Positions 51,801-60,004 of a DNA stretch of 64,000 bases are shown piece by piece. The first letter of the stretch is position 1. The number at the start of each line of letters is the position of its first letter. The DNA is taken from positions 1 through 64,000 of the forward strand of contig JAFGJT010000012.1 in NCBI GenBank assembly GCA_016928915.1, written 5' to 3'. The position numbers were made by a program, and so were the translations under genes. The notes under the pieces were generated by a model, which saw nothing but the letters and a program-made list of their open reading frames with translations, was not told where the DNA came from and did not search any database. Source of the stretch: Candidatus Peregrinibacteria bacterium. GTDB taxonomy: Bacteria; Patescibacteriota; Gracilibacteria; UBA1369; PNNO01.

Positions 51801-53331
51801 AGAAGTTGTTGCCATCGTCGCACTGCTCATTGGGATCCAGGATCCCGTTGCCGCAGCGTTCCAGCTGGCAGGTGGCGGAGCACCCATCGCCTCCAGTCGT
51901 GTTGCCGTCGTCGCAGGTCTCGCCTTGGTCAACATTGCCGTTGCCGCAAAACTCAAACCTGCACACAGACGAACAGCCGTCTCCCGAAATCCGGTTGCCG
52001 TCGTCACACTGCTCATACATGGAATCCACGACTCCATTGCCGCAAGTGACGATCTCTACGGTGCAGGTGTCCGAGCAGCCGTCGCCGGAAACTGTGTTTC
52101 CGTCGTCGCATTCCTCGCCCAGCTCCACGGTGCCATTGCCGCACTCCTCAGTACGACAGATTGAGGAACACCCGTCGCCAGGCATCAAGTTGCCATCGTC
52201 ACACTGCTCACCCAAGTCCACGATACCGTTGCCGCAGTACTCAAGCATGCAGGTCGCCGAGCACCCGTCACCGGAAGCAGTATTGCCGTTGTCGCATTGC
52301 TCGCCCGGGTCCACGATGCCGTTGCCGCAGACTTCCAGCTTGCAGTTCGGGCTGCAGCCGTCGCCAGACGTATGATTGCCGTCATCGCACTGCTCGCCCG
52401 GATCCACGACACCATTGCCGCAGATCTCAAACGTGCAGGTTGCACTGCATCCGTCACCGCCGACGGTGTTCCCGTCGTCGCACTGCTCGCCCACGTCCAC
52501 GCGGCCGTTCCCGCACCCCTCCGTGAGGCAGAGGTTGGAACAGCCATCACCGGAAACCAGGTTCCCGTCGTCGCACTGCTCGTAAGGCGCGTCGATGTTT
52601 CCATCGCCGCAAGTACTGATCTCCAGCTGGCAGGTTGGGCTGCAGCCGTCGCCGGCGTTTGAATTGCCGTCGTCGCACTCCTCGTTGGGATCGCGGACGC
52701 CGTTGCCGCATACTTCCAAGCGGCAGAAAGGCGTACACCCGTCTACTGCCTGGTTGTTGCCGTCATCGCACTGCTCGCCGGGGTCCAAGACCCCGTTGCC
52801 GCAGTACTCCAGCTGGCAGGTTGGGCTGCAGCCGTCGCCGGCGTTTGAATTGCCGTCGTCGCACTGCTCACCGGGATCTGCGATTGAATTTCCGCAGATT
52901 TCATTCCGGCAGATTGGTGAGCACCCGTCGCCGGGTATTGTGTTCCCGTCGTCGCACTGCTCGCCCACATCCACCACCCCGTTGCCACACCTTTCAATGC
53001 GGCACATTCCGGAGCACCCGTCACCGTTGGTTACGTTCCCATCGTCGCACTCCTCCCCCACCTCCTTGACCCCGTTGCCGCACACAGCGGGCAAGGGGCA
53101 GTCAGTAGGACAGTTGGACGCGGTCTCGCCGGGGTCGCAAATGCCGTTGCCGCAGAAACCGCCGCCATCGGGCCCGGGGCCGGACGCGTCGGTGGTTCCA
53201 CCACCATCCCAACACCCCGGGTCGTTGGGGTTCAGGCACCTGGGATTAAATCTATCCGGGTCGGAGTTGCACCCCGACCCGATGACGATCGCGCTGACCG
53301 CAAGGGCCAGCAAGAAATTCACGCGTTTCAT
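48838..53331 (-). CDS. island gene C: giant lipoprotein with 45 DUF4215/Myxococcus Cys-rich-type repeats
   Basis: Lipobox VIGSGC; 45 counted copies of [30 protein letters not shown]; SD AAGGAGG. Confidence 0.93.
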   Translation of the reverse strand: MKRVNFLLALAVSAIVIGSGCNSDPDRFNPRCLNPNDPGCWDGGGTTDASGPGPDGGGFCGNGICDPGETASNCPTDCPLPAVCGNGVKEVGEECDDGNVTNGDGCSGMCRIERCGNGVVDVGEQCDDGNTIPGDGCSPICRNEICGNSIADPGEQCDDGNSNAGDGCSPTCQLEYCGNGVLDPGEQCDDGNNQAVDGCTPFCRLEVCGNGVRDPNEECDDGNSNAGDGCSPTCQLEISTCGDGNIDAPYEQCDDGNLVSGDGCSNLCLTEGCGNGRVDVGEQCDDGNTVGGDGCSATCTFEICGNGVVDPGEQCDDGNHTSGDGCSPNCKLEVCGNGIVDPGEQCDNGNTASGDGCSATCMLEYCGNGIVDLGEQCDDGNLMPGDGCSSICRTEECGNGTVELGEECDDGNTVSGDGCSDTCTVEIVTCGNGVVDSMYEQCDDGNRISGDGCSSVCRFEFCGNGNVDQGETCDDGNTTGGDGCSATCQLERCGNGILDPNEQCDDGNNFSGDGCNNLCRLEECGNGYLDQGEQCDDGNTVNGDGCSSACRIERCGNSIVDPGEECDDGNHIAGDGCSPVCKLEGCGNGVVDPGEQCDDNNVANGDGCSSTCTIETNSCGNGVVDLNEECDDGNRVSGDGCSNICRFERCGNGLTDVGEQCDDGNTVSGDGCSSTCMVEQCGNGVVDVGEQCDDGNHVNGDGCSATCGAETCGNGIVDLSEECDDGNALAGDGCSANCRIERCGNGVLDPGEQCDDGNSIPGDGCSAHCRDEECGNGILDLGEQCDDGNTANGDGCSDLCEIETGTCGNGAVDSSFEQCDDGNVISGDGCSNICRLEECGNRIVDPGEECDDGNTEDGDGCSSECLQERCGNGRLDPGEQCDDGNSSPGDGCSPLCKFEVCGNGIRDWGEECDDGNAVSGDGCSAACRIEKCGNGVVDSGEQCDDGNMISGDGCSATCRTETCGNGTVESGEQCDDGNLLNGDGCSDQCLVEVSTCGDGVVNSPYEQCDDGNVISGDGCSSVCRNEVCGNGIIDLGEQCDDGNNVAGDGCSAACRLEFCGNGVLDPGEQCDDGNNFAGDGCSNICKLEVCGNGLVDQGEQCDDGNTLPGDGCAANCRLEFCGNMTVDPGEQCDDGNHTGGDGCSSTCRNEECGNGIIDLGEQCDDGNTVSGDGCSSTCMVEQCGNGFVDSGEECDDGNHTPGDGCSASCRLEVCGNAIRDPGEECDDGNTVNGDGCSSTCLIERCGNGVMEMGEECDDGNQVNGDGCSQFCRIEVCGNGYTDVGEECDDGNLDNGDGCSADCVIERCGNGILDPGEQCDDHNALPGDGCSPICTFEVCGNGIRDLGEQCDDGNTVAGDGCSPTCRFEVSTCGNGVVDQGEQCDDGNVFPGDGCGPTCLLEECGNNVLDPGEECDDGNTLPGDGCSATCRIERCGNGVVDPGEQCDDGNNAPGDGCSGFCWREECGNGILDPGEQCDDHNTVSGDGCSASCRLEVQNP

Positions 53332-53345
53332 GGAAATCCTCCTTC

Positions 53346-53380
53346 CCCCGCCCGGCCTCTTTTCAAGGCAATGGGCGGGG
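53346..53380 (-). promoter_or_regulatory. intergenic hairpin immediately upstream of gene C SD
   Basis: CCCCGCCC/GGGCGGGG (8 bp) with inner GCCTT/GAGGC helix. Confidence 0.7.
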
Positions 53381-53390
53381 TGTTGTTGAG

Positions 53391-54521
53391 TTAGAACCTG
53401 GCCTTGAGCCCAAAAACCAGGGCATGTGTCCAGACGTTGGTCTCCTTATGTTCGTATGGAATACCTCCGGGGTTCTGAACCATGCGGTTCAGGCTAACCG
53501 AAAGGAGGTACGAAAAGTCGAGCCCGATCGGCGAGCTGGGATGGAACCAGAACGTGCCGCCGAGGCGGACGAACCAAATTCCTCCCGCATCGGTGCCGCC
53601 CTCAATCTGCCGTACCCACCCCTCGTCCGTCTGAAACGGGATGGAATCCGGCATAATCAGAACGCGGCCGCCGAAGCCGGTTTGGAGGTACAGGCTGGCC
53701 CAGTTCCACAAATCAACACGCGGCTCAATGTAGGCCGCCGCGTCGATCTGGAGGGCGCTCTCGTCCTCGTTGACGATCTGGCTCTCCGGGCCGCGAAACT
53801 CCAACTGGTAGGCCACTAGATTGGCCTGAATCCCCAGCCCCAGTCTGAAGAACCGTCCCGGCCTCCAGAGGTCACCCGTCAGGGAGATCAAAACTCCCCC
53901 ACCGGGCTTGCCTGCAGTCTCGGGAGCCCAAAGACCCCCAATACCAAGGCTCAACTTGCCCCAGGTCTTGTAACCCGAGGACTTGGCCGCCTTCCGGGCT
54001 TCGTCCGCGGATTTCTCCGCGTTACCGGCCCTTCGTGCAGCCTCTTCGGCCTTCTCACGAGCCCGGGCCGCATCCTCGTCCACGTCTTCCACGGTCCTTC
54101 CGAGGACCATGTTGACGCGGAAAGTCGCATTGATCGTAGGAAGCGTGATATCCGCCTCCACACGATCGCCCGCAACCGCACCTACACGCCGCAACAAGAT
54201 CCTCCAACCATTGTAGTGGTCGGAAAGCTTGTCACCCTCCTTCTCCATGGTGACGGTCATTCCACTCACGCTCGGGATGTCCGGCCTCCCGCACTCGGCG
54301 GAAAGCCAGAGGTCCGTGACGCGGTGCCTCGAGGTCACGGTGAAGTGCACCTTGCCGTCCACGGGCGCGGTGCCTGTGATACGGCCGTGGGTTCCGTCCC
54401 ACACCATGCACTTGCCGATGATCGACCTCCTGTTGCTGTTCCCCTGCGCCCGGGCGTTGCCACCCAGGCCAATGACCACGATGGCGCAAAGCGCGCCGAG
54501 AAACAACTTCATCCGTTCCAT
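53391..54521 (-). CDS. island gene D: secreted OMP-barrel-like protein
   Basis: Signal MERMKLFLGALCAIVVIGLGGNARA|Q; Ala-rich coiled coil; beta-rich C-terminus ending ALVFGLKARF; possible longer start at 54629. Confidence 0.72.
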   Translation of the reverse strand: MERMKLFLGALCAIVVIGLGGNARAQGNSNRRSIIGKCMVWDGTHGRITGTAPVDGKVHFTVTSRHRVTDLWLSAECGRPDIPSVSGMTVTMEKEGDKLSDHYNGWRILLRRVGAVAGDRVEADITLPTINATFRVNMVLGRTVEDVDEDAARAREKAEEAARRAGNAEKSADEARKAAKSSGYKTWGKLSLGIGGLWAPETAGKPGGGVLISLTGDLWRPGRFFRLGLGIQANLVAYQLEFRGPESQIVNEDESALQIDAAAYIEPRVDLWNWASLYLQTGFGGRVLIMPDSIPFQTDEGWVRQIEGGTDAGGIWFVRLGGTFWFHPSSPIGLDFSYLLSVSLNRMVQNPGGIPYEHKETNVWTHALVFGLKARF

Positions 54522-54535
54522 TTTCTCATCTCCTT

Positions 54536-54570
54536 GCCCCAGCGGGGCTTGTTTTGCCCCCGCAAGGGGC
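54536..54570 (-). promoter_or_regulatory. two tandem GCCCC/GGGGC hairpins upstream of gene D SD
   Basis: GCCCCttgcgGGGGC and GCCCCgctGGGGC, then AAGGAG. Confidence 0.65.
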
Positions 54571-54810
54571 GCTACGTTGTGGTTGAACGAACTTTTGCCT
54601 CTTTCGCATCTAAACTGCCTTTTTTTCATTTTCTCCTTTCTTCGGCAATTATCCAATGCTACTTAAGGCCTTTCAAATCACAAAACTTGTGTTTTTTATA
54701 TTTAACCGGGACTAAAAATCCCGGATTTTTTTCTTATTTTCCCTCCGTAATTTCAAATAACTCAATCTGCTTTGCCAATGACCTCCTAAACTTGTATTGC
54801 ATATATAACA

Positions 54811-54842
54811 CTAAAGTTATCGGGATTACCCGACAACCTTAG
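54811..54842 (-). promoter_or_regulatory. 14-bp leader hairpin of gene D
   Basis: CUAAGGUUGUCGGG UAAU CCCGAUAACUUUAG, two G-U wobbles only valid in minus-strand RNA. Confidence 0.7.
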
Positions 54843-54903
54843 CTTTCTCGTTTTTCTGCAATCACAAGCCATAAGCGAGATCATAACAAAACAATTGGCG
54901 AAA

Positions 54904-54932
54904 ATATTAACAGATTTCACAGTTCCTGTCAA
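54904..54932 (-). promoter_or_regulatory. sigma70-like promoter TTGACA-N17-TAATAT for D-C operon
   Basis: Read on minus strand; followed by TTTTCGCC as in gene A leader (TTTACGCC). Confidence 0.6.
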
Positions 54933-54986
54933 GCAAGAAAAGCCCATAAAATCTGCAAATAATGAAAGCTATTTATACCGCTTGCA

Positions 54987-56147
54987 TTACAAAAAAAACT
55001 TATTCCACTTTTGGGCTAAAATGTATGATTTTTCCTTGAGTTTTAAATTCAGGGAGCAATATTCCTGAATTATCTGATCAACAAGGGGAAATATTTCATT
55101 TTTATCGAATGATTTAATTATATAATTTTCTAAACCAGCCATTTTTAAAAAATTTTGGATTTTTTCAGAGTATGAAATTGCAATAAACGGACATCCCGCG
55201 AGAATTGAAAAAAGGATTGAGTGAAGTCTCATGCCAAAAGTGAATTTTGCATGTGAAATTATATCTAAAATTTCATAGATATTTTCATTATATTTTAACA
55301 TTTTGATTTTCCCCTCTAACCCTTTTTGTGCAATAAATTTATTCAAAACTGACCAGTCATTATCCTTGATAAGCTGAAATGGAATAAAGACTGGTAACAA
55401 TTGGTATTTTATACGAATTTCATCAACAGTCTGTATAAATTTTGTATACAATTTTTCTTGATTTTCAATCCAGGGACGAATTGAACAAATAAAGTATCCG
55501 CAACAACCCAATTGTTCTACTTTTTTATTCAACCTGTCGTATCCTGATTTTTGAATGAATTTTCTATCAAAATTTAATTTGAAAACCGGATCACAGGTAA
55601 CAATTATTTCTTTGTTGATTTTTAATTTTTCTAATAAATTTTTTGATTCCTCGTCCCTTAAATTAATATAAAAAGCTTTTGAAAATACTCTTTTTACTAT
55701 CCATCTGCCGATTTTTGTTTTTATAGGACCTACACTCTGCCCCAGCATATACACCGGTTTTTTGTATTTATATGCAAAATAAGCCTGCAAACCCCATAAT
55801 AATACTGCAAACAGCCTCTCGTCCGTAAACAAACCGCCGCCACCCAGAATAAATTTGTCACATGTTTTGATTTGCTTTAAAGTATGCCATAATTCGCCCT
55901 TAAATATACCGCGTAAAAACGATCTTATTCCCAGCGGAACAAGATAAAATGTCTTAACCTTGGCTTGGGGAATAAATTTATTATAAAATTCCCGGGATCT
56001 TGCTTTATCATAACTTAAAACAACTATTTCAGCCTCCGGGTACTTTTTATACAGCGATTCTATAATGGAAAGACCTATGGCTTCATCCCCTAGGTTTGTC
56101 GACCCATAGTGACCGCAGAGTACGAATTTTTGTTTATCGTGAGCCAT
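54987..56147 (-). CDS. polysaccharide pyruvyl transferase family (CsaB-like)
   Basis: LCGHYGSTNLGDEAIGLSII, FILGGGGLFTDER, FGMRLHSILFSI. Confidence 0.88.
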   Translation of the reverse strand: MAHDKQKFVLCGHYGSTNLGDEAIGLSIIESLYKKYPEAEIVVLSYDKARSREFYNKFIPQAKVKTFYLVPLGIRSFLRGIFKGELWHTLKQIKTCDKFILGGGGLFTDERLFAVLLWGLQAYFAYKYKKPVYMLGQSVGPIKTKIGRWIVKRVFSKAFYINLRDEESKNLLEKLKINKEIIVTCDPVFKLNFDRKFIQKSGYDRLNKKVEQLGCCGYFICSIRPWIENQEKLYTKFIQTVDEIRIKYQLLPVFIPFQLIKDNDWSVLNKFIAQKGLEGKIKMLKYNENIYEILDIISHAKFTFGMRLHSILFSILAGCPFIAISYSEKIQNFLKMAGLENYIIKSFDKNEIFPLVDQIIQEYCSLNLKLKEKSYILAQKWNKFFL

Positions 56148-56745
56148 TTATTAATTCTTTTATAGGCCTGAAACTTTGTCTATGCAATGGACACAAACCA
56201 TATTTCTTAAGTCTGTCCATATGCAGGACAGTTCCGTATCCTTTATGCATTTTAAACCCGAATTCAGGATACATTAAATCATAGCTTTGCATCAATGTAT
56301 CTCTAACAACTTTTGCAACAATCGATGCGGCGGCAATACATCTTACCCTGGAATCTCCGAACTTAATTGTTTTATAGGGAATAAAAAAATTGTGCTTTCC
56401 TATGCCGTCAATCAATAAATAATCCGGCAAAATCCGTAAATTATCAACCGCACGTTTAAATGCAAGTTTGTTGGCATATGCAAGCCCTTTTTCGTCAATT
56501 TCAGTATTTGATGCCATCCCTATCCCGCAGATCCCCTTTTTAATAATTTCGGGAAAAACACCCTCTCTCTGAACGGATGTTAATTGTTTTGAATCGTTTA
56601 ATGCGGGAATTCTTGTGTTTAAAGGCAAAATAACCGCAGCCGCAACAACCGGACCGGCCCACGGCCCCCTTCCTGCTTCATCAAGCCCGGCAACATTTAA
56701 AAAGCCCTCCTTTTTGAGTTTGATTTCTAAAGGATGGGCTTTCAT
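56134..56745 (-). CDS. rnhB: ribonuclease HII
   Basis: VAGLDEAGRGPWAGPVVAAAVIL. Confidence 0.95.
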   Translation of the reverse strand: MKAHPLEIKLKKEGFLNVAGLDEAGRGPWAGPVVAAAVILPLNTRIPALNDSKQLTSVQREGVFPEIIKKGICGIGMASNTEIDEKGLAYANKLAFKRAVDNLRILPDYLLIDGIGKHNFFIPYKTIKFGDSRVRCIAAASIVAKVVRDTLMQSYDLMYPEFGFKMHKGYGTVLHMDRLKKYGLCPLHRQSFRPIKELINGSR

Positions 56746-56754
56746 AAGTATAAA

Positions 56755-57282
56755 TTACGCTTTTGCCTCATTGGCCGGAGCTTCGGCTGCAGGAGCGGCG
56801 GTCTCAGGTGCAGGTGCGGTTGTTTCTTCAGCAGCTGCAGGAACGGAAGCAGCTGTCTCGGCCGGGGCAACTTCCGGGGCAACAGGAGCTTCTTCCATCA
56901 CAGGTTCCTGTACTGCTGCTTCTTTTTCTTCTGTTAAATGTTTTTCGCGCAGTCTAGCTGATTTACCTGATCTCTTTCTCATAAAATAAAGTTTTGATCT
57001 TCGAACGCTTGATTCTTTTTTTACCTGAATTTTGGCGATATTAGGTGAATAAAGCGGAAAAACCTTTTCAACGCCGATGCCCTCAACAACCTTGCGCACT
57101 GTAAAAGTTTTACTTGGGCCGTTTCCTGCTCCAATGGCGATAACAAGCCCCTCAAACACCTGTATTCTTTCCTTTTCGCCTTCTTTAATTTTCTGGTGAA
57201 CCCTTATAGTTACTCCGGGCTTTAAATCAGGCATTTTTTTTATAAATTTTTTTCCGACATTTTGTATAAGCTGCATATTCAT
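56755..57282 (-). CDS. rplS: 50S ribosomal protein L19 with Ala/Pro/Glu-rich C-terminal tail
   Basis: PDLKPGVTIRVHQKIKEGEKERIQVFEGLVIA; VEKVFPLYSPNIAKIQV. Confidence 0.93.
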   Translation of the reverse strand: MNMQLIQNVGKKFIKKMPDLKPGVTIRVHQKIKEGEKERIQVFEGLVIAIGAGNGPSKTFTVRKVVEGIGVEKVFPLYSPNIAKIQVKKESSVRRSKLYFMRKRSGKSARLREKHLTEEKEAAVQEPVMEEAPVAPEVAPAETAASVPAAAEETTAPAPETAAPAAEAPANEAKA

Positions 57283-57344
57283 AATATATTTTTTTAAACA
57301 AGTTTAAATAAGCGAAAGGATTATACAAACTCATCCGCGTAAAA

Positions 57345-57917
57345 TCAAGTAAAATGCTTTTCGAGCTTGTTAACCGCGATTATGTTGTCAGGATCGGTTA
57401 AAATCGAGCCTATAAACTGATCTTTGCACTTAATCCTGTATAAAAAGTCGTCTTTTGTGAGGATGCTAAAGCGAACAGGTCTTTCACTGGCTATTTCGGC
57501 GTTAAGAAATTCCTGAAGTTTAACTTTGTCTATATTGCCGACAACCAGCAAATCAACCGGGGAATCTTTATCAACGAATATGCCAAGAAGAGCCATAAAA
57601 TCAATATCTCCAAGTTTTTCGATGTTTTTTACAAGATCGTCTCTGCCGCTCATTGCTTTAACTATGATATTTTTAAGTTCGTTAAACACCACAAAAGATT
57701 TGTTTACTATATAGTACTTCTTTCGGTTTTTTGTTTTACTTTTTAAAAGTCCGAGTTTCTTTAAATTATCAAGTTCCCTTCTGACGGAATTAATCTGTTC
57801 ATCTAGTTTACGTGTAAGTTCCCTGATGAAATATTCTTCATCAGGATTTAAAAGGAATATAGTTAATAATTTTATACGGGTGTTCGAAGTGAACAGCCTT
57901 TTAAGCAGATTTTCCAT
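57345..57917 (-). CDS. winged-helix transcriptional regulator
   Basis: NTRIKLLTIFLLNPDEEYFIRELTRKLDEQINSVRRELDNLKKLGLL. Confidence 0.75.
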   Translation of the reverse strand: MENLLKRLFTSNTRIKLLTIFLLNPDEEYFIRELTRKLDEQINSVRRELDNLKKLGLLKSKTKNRKKYYIVNKSFVVFNELKNIIVKAMSGRDDLVKNIEKLGDIDFMALLGIFVDKDSPVDLLVVGNIDKVKLQEFLNAEIASERPVRFSILTKDDFLYRIKCKDQFIGSILTDPDNIIAVNKLEKHFT

Positions 57918-57938
57918 ACCTAATTTGAAACCCTAGAA

Positions 57939-57959
57939 TTGTATACATTATTTATACAA
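57939..57959. promoter_or_regulatory. palindrome TTGTATA-N7-TATACAA upstream of wHTH gene
   Basis: Perfect 7-bp arms, about 22 nt upstream of the start codon. Confidence 0.5.
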
Positions 57960-58344
57960 AATCCACAGATATGTACAAGTTTTTTTATCAAAAAGAAATA
58001 GCTTGATTTTATAAATATTGTATAATTAAATATATTTACTTGGAATATTTCACCAACCATGTTTTATGTTTAATTTAAAACAAATTCCCTCTTTGCCGCA
58101 CAATTTTTTTATACATTAAATTATGTTTCAAAAACGTGTTTAGTCAACCCACTCTGTTAATTCACGCCTGAATAAAAAAATTATTCATATATAGTAATTG
58201 AACAAAATATTCTAAAAATATGAATATACTAATAAATATGGATATATATGTCCTTATTAAGTTAGTGTACACAAAATTTAACTAAATATTCATTCCCGAT
58301 TAAATGAATAATCAATAAATAATAAGAAGTGATTAAACACTCAC

Positions 58345-58596
58345 CTATGAAAAATCACTCTCATCTTCCTCCTTGGACATTAAACTCATAAACAGACCGG
58401 TTAACATAACTCCGGTAAATATTCCAAGAAGAGCGATTACGAAAATTAGAATTGTTGGAGGAGTGGATGCGTCAACACCAAAAAAGAAGTATGTAATAAA
58501 ATTACACTGCGCCCCGATATTCTGAAAAGCAACTATTAAAATAATAACAACAAGTACTATTGAACCCGTTAAAAAGAAGTTTTTTAGGTTTTTCAT
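58345..58596 (-). CDS. LapA-like small membrane protein
   Basis: 83 aa with two TM spans and charged C-terminus. Confidence 0.55.
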   Translation of the reverse strand: MKNLKNFFLTGSIVLVVIILIVAFQNIGAQCNFITYFFFGVDASTPPTILIFVIALLGIFTGVMLTGLFMSLMSKEEDESDFS

Positions 58597-58643
58597 ATTA
58601 TGTATTTATTGCAAAACTCTATATATTATAGCACGATATATGT

Positions 58644-59891
58644 TTATTTTTCAATAAAACGTTCATATAATTTTGAAAGACGAATTGAATTTGCCGCTTT
58701 AGCGCGAATCCCATGATCTTCTTTTGACTTGCCGTCCATACCGAGTTTGTTAATTTCTTCATTAATTTCCTCTTCTTTAGCTTCAATTTTTTCTTTTTCC
58801 ATAATTTCATTAAGCCCGAACCTTAAAGTTAATCTTTTTTCGGCTTCTTTGCGAAGTTCCTTTCTGATCTCTTCTTCAGTCTTTTTCATGTGAGCAAGAT
58901 AATCTTCAAACTTTAGCCCGTGGTGCGACATGTCATGCTTCATTTCGTGCAGAATATATTCAACCTCCTCATCAACAAGAATGTCCGAAAAATCAACCTT
59001 AATAAGTGACAAAAATTTTTCAAACAGCTCGTTTTCCTGCCTTTTTTTCTCCTGCATTTGCCTGTACTGGGAAAGATCCTTTGAAACGGTATCCCTAAAA
59101 TCAGCGACTTTTTTGCCCTCTCCGAGATATTTGCTTACAAATTCATCATCAATATCGGGATATGATGGACGCAAAATTTTATTTACCTTAACATTAAATT
59201 TAACCTTTTTATTCTGAAAATTCGTTTTATGATAGTCTTTTGGGAAAGTAAGCGTGAACTCTTTAATTTCACCCGGTTTTAAACCTATAAGATTGTCCTC
59301 AAAACCCGGAACCATCATCTGCTCGCCGATAATCAGTGGATGATTAAGGCTTTTTGTACCCTCAAGCGAAGCCCCGCCCTCATCAAATCCTTCAAAATCA
59401 ATCTCAACCTTATCTCCTTTTTCAGAGAGATTTTCCGTGGATTTCCATGCAACCATTTCTTTCTGAAAGTTTTTAACAGCATCATCAATGTCTTTTTCCT
59501 CAACTTTTACTTGTTTTGGCTTAATTTTAACCTTTTCATAGCCCGCAATCTTAATTTCGGGATATAGGGCAAGAACCGCCTTAAATTTTAAAGGTTCAAG
59601 AGAAACAACTTCAACCTTCGGACGCGCCACAACCTGCAAATTTTCTTTTTTTATCGCATCCGTAAGAACGCGCGGAATCGCCGAATCAAGGGCGTGATTC
59701 ATAACAAGCTCTTTGCCCACATGCTGCAGCAAAACATCGTAGGGCACTTTGCCGGGCCTAAAACCCGGAATCTTAACCTCTTTTGAAATCTCCTCAGCGG
59801 CTTGCTCAAGATCTTTTTTAAAATCGTTCTCAGTCAGTGTCGCGTTAATTTCCGCTTCGGATTTGGGTAGTTTTTTTATATCGAGTTCCAT
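58644..59891 (-). CDS. tig: trigger factor
   Basis: EVKIPGFRPGKVPYDVLLQHVG; GDKVEIDFEGFDEG. Confidence 0.93.
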   Translation of the reverse strand: MELDIKKLPKSEAEINATLTENDFKKDLEQAAEEISKEVKIPGFRPGKVPYDVLLQHVGKELVMNHALDSAIPRVLTDAIKKENLQVVARPKVEVVSLEPLKFKAVLALYPEIKIAGYEKVKIKPKQVKVEEKDIDDAVKNFQKEMVAWKSTENLSEKGDKVEIDFEGFDEGGASLEGTKSLNHPLIIGEQMMVPGFEDNLIGLKPGEIKEFTLTFPKDYHKTNFQNKKVKFNVKVNKILRPSYPDIDDEFVSKYLGEGKKVADFRDTVSKDLSQYRQMQEKKRQENELFEKFLSLIKVDFSDILVDEEVEYILHEMKHDMSHHGLKFEDYLAHMKKTEEEIRKELRKEAEKRLTLRFGLNEIMEKEKIEAKEEEINEEINKLGMDGKSKEDHGIRAKAANSIRLSKLYERFIEK

Positions 59892-60004
59892 AAAAATTTG
59901 ATTAATTTTGCCTGAAGATACTACATGCTATGGAAAAGTGTGTCAAAAGTTTGCAAAAACCGCTATTTTTTGATAAAATATATAGATTTATATTGAAAAA
60001 ATAA

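Noticed and set aside
48838-53331. CRISPR-like array
   Set aside because: The 93-nt periodicity is continuous coding sequence without spacers, and no cas genes are present.
48486-53389. Many long ORFs on + strand and other frames across gene C (e.g. 48486-49610, 50399-51031, 51059-51751)
   Set aside because: They are mirror translations of the 93-nt repeat (low-complexity SSHCSP..., RRRTA...), a by-product of repeat composition, with no SD and no recognisable domain.
18600-54660. Islands as assembly chimera or contamination
   Set aside because: Would require several independent junctions, and AT-rich leaders/terminators match each GC-rich gene. It cannot be excluded without read coverage, so kept only as a caveat.
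48071-54685. 12-mer CAAATCACAAAA direct repeat (48071-48082, 54674-54685) flanking the D-C island as a target-site duplication
   Set aside because: AT-rich 12-mer, plausible by chance, not positioned at clear composition boundaries.
54703-54736. + strand rho-independent terminator CCGGGACTAAAAATCCCGG-ATTTTTTT
   Set aside because: Good terminator form, but no + strand gene is upstream; treated as part of the minus-strand D leader structure.
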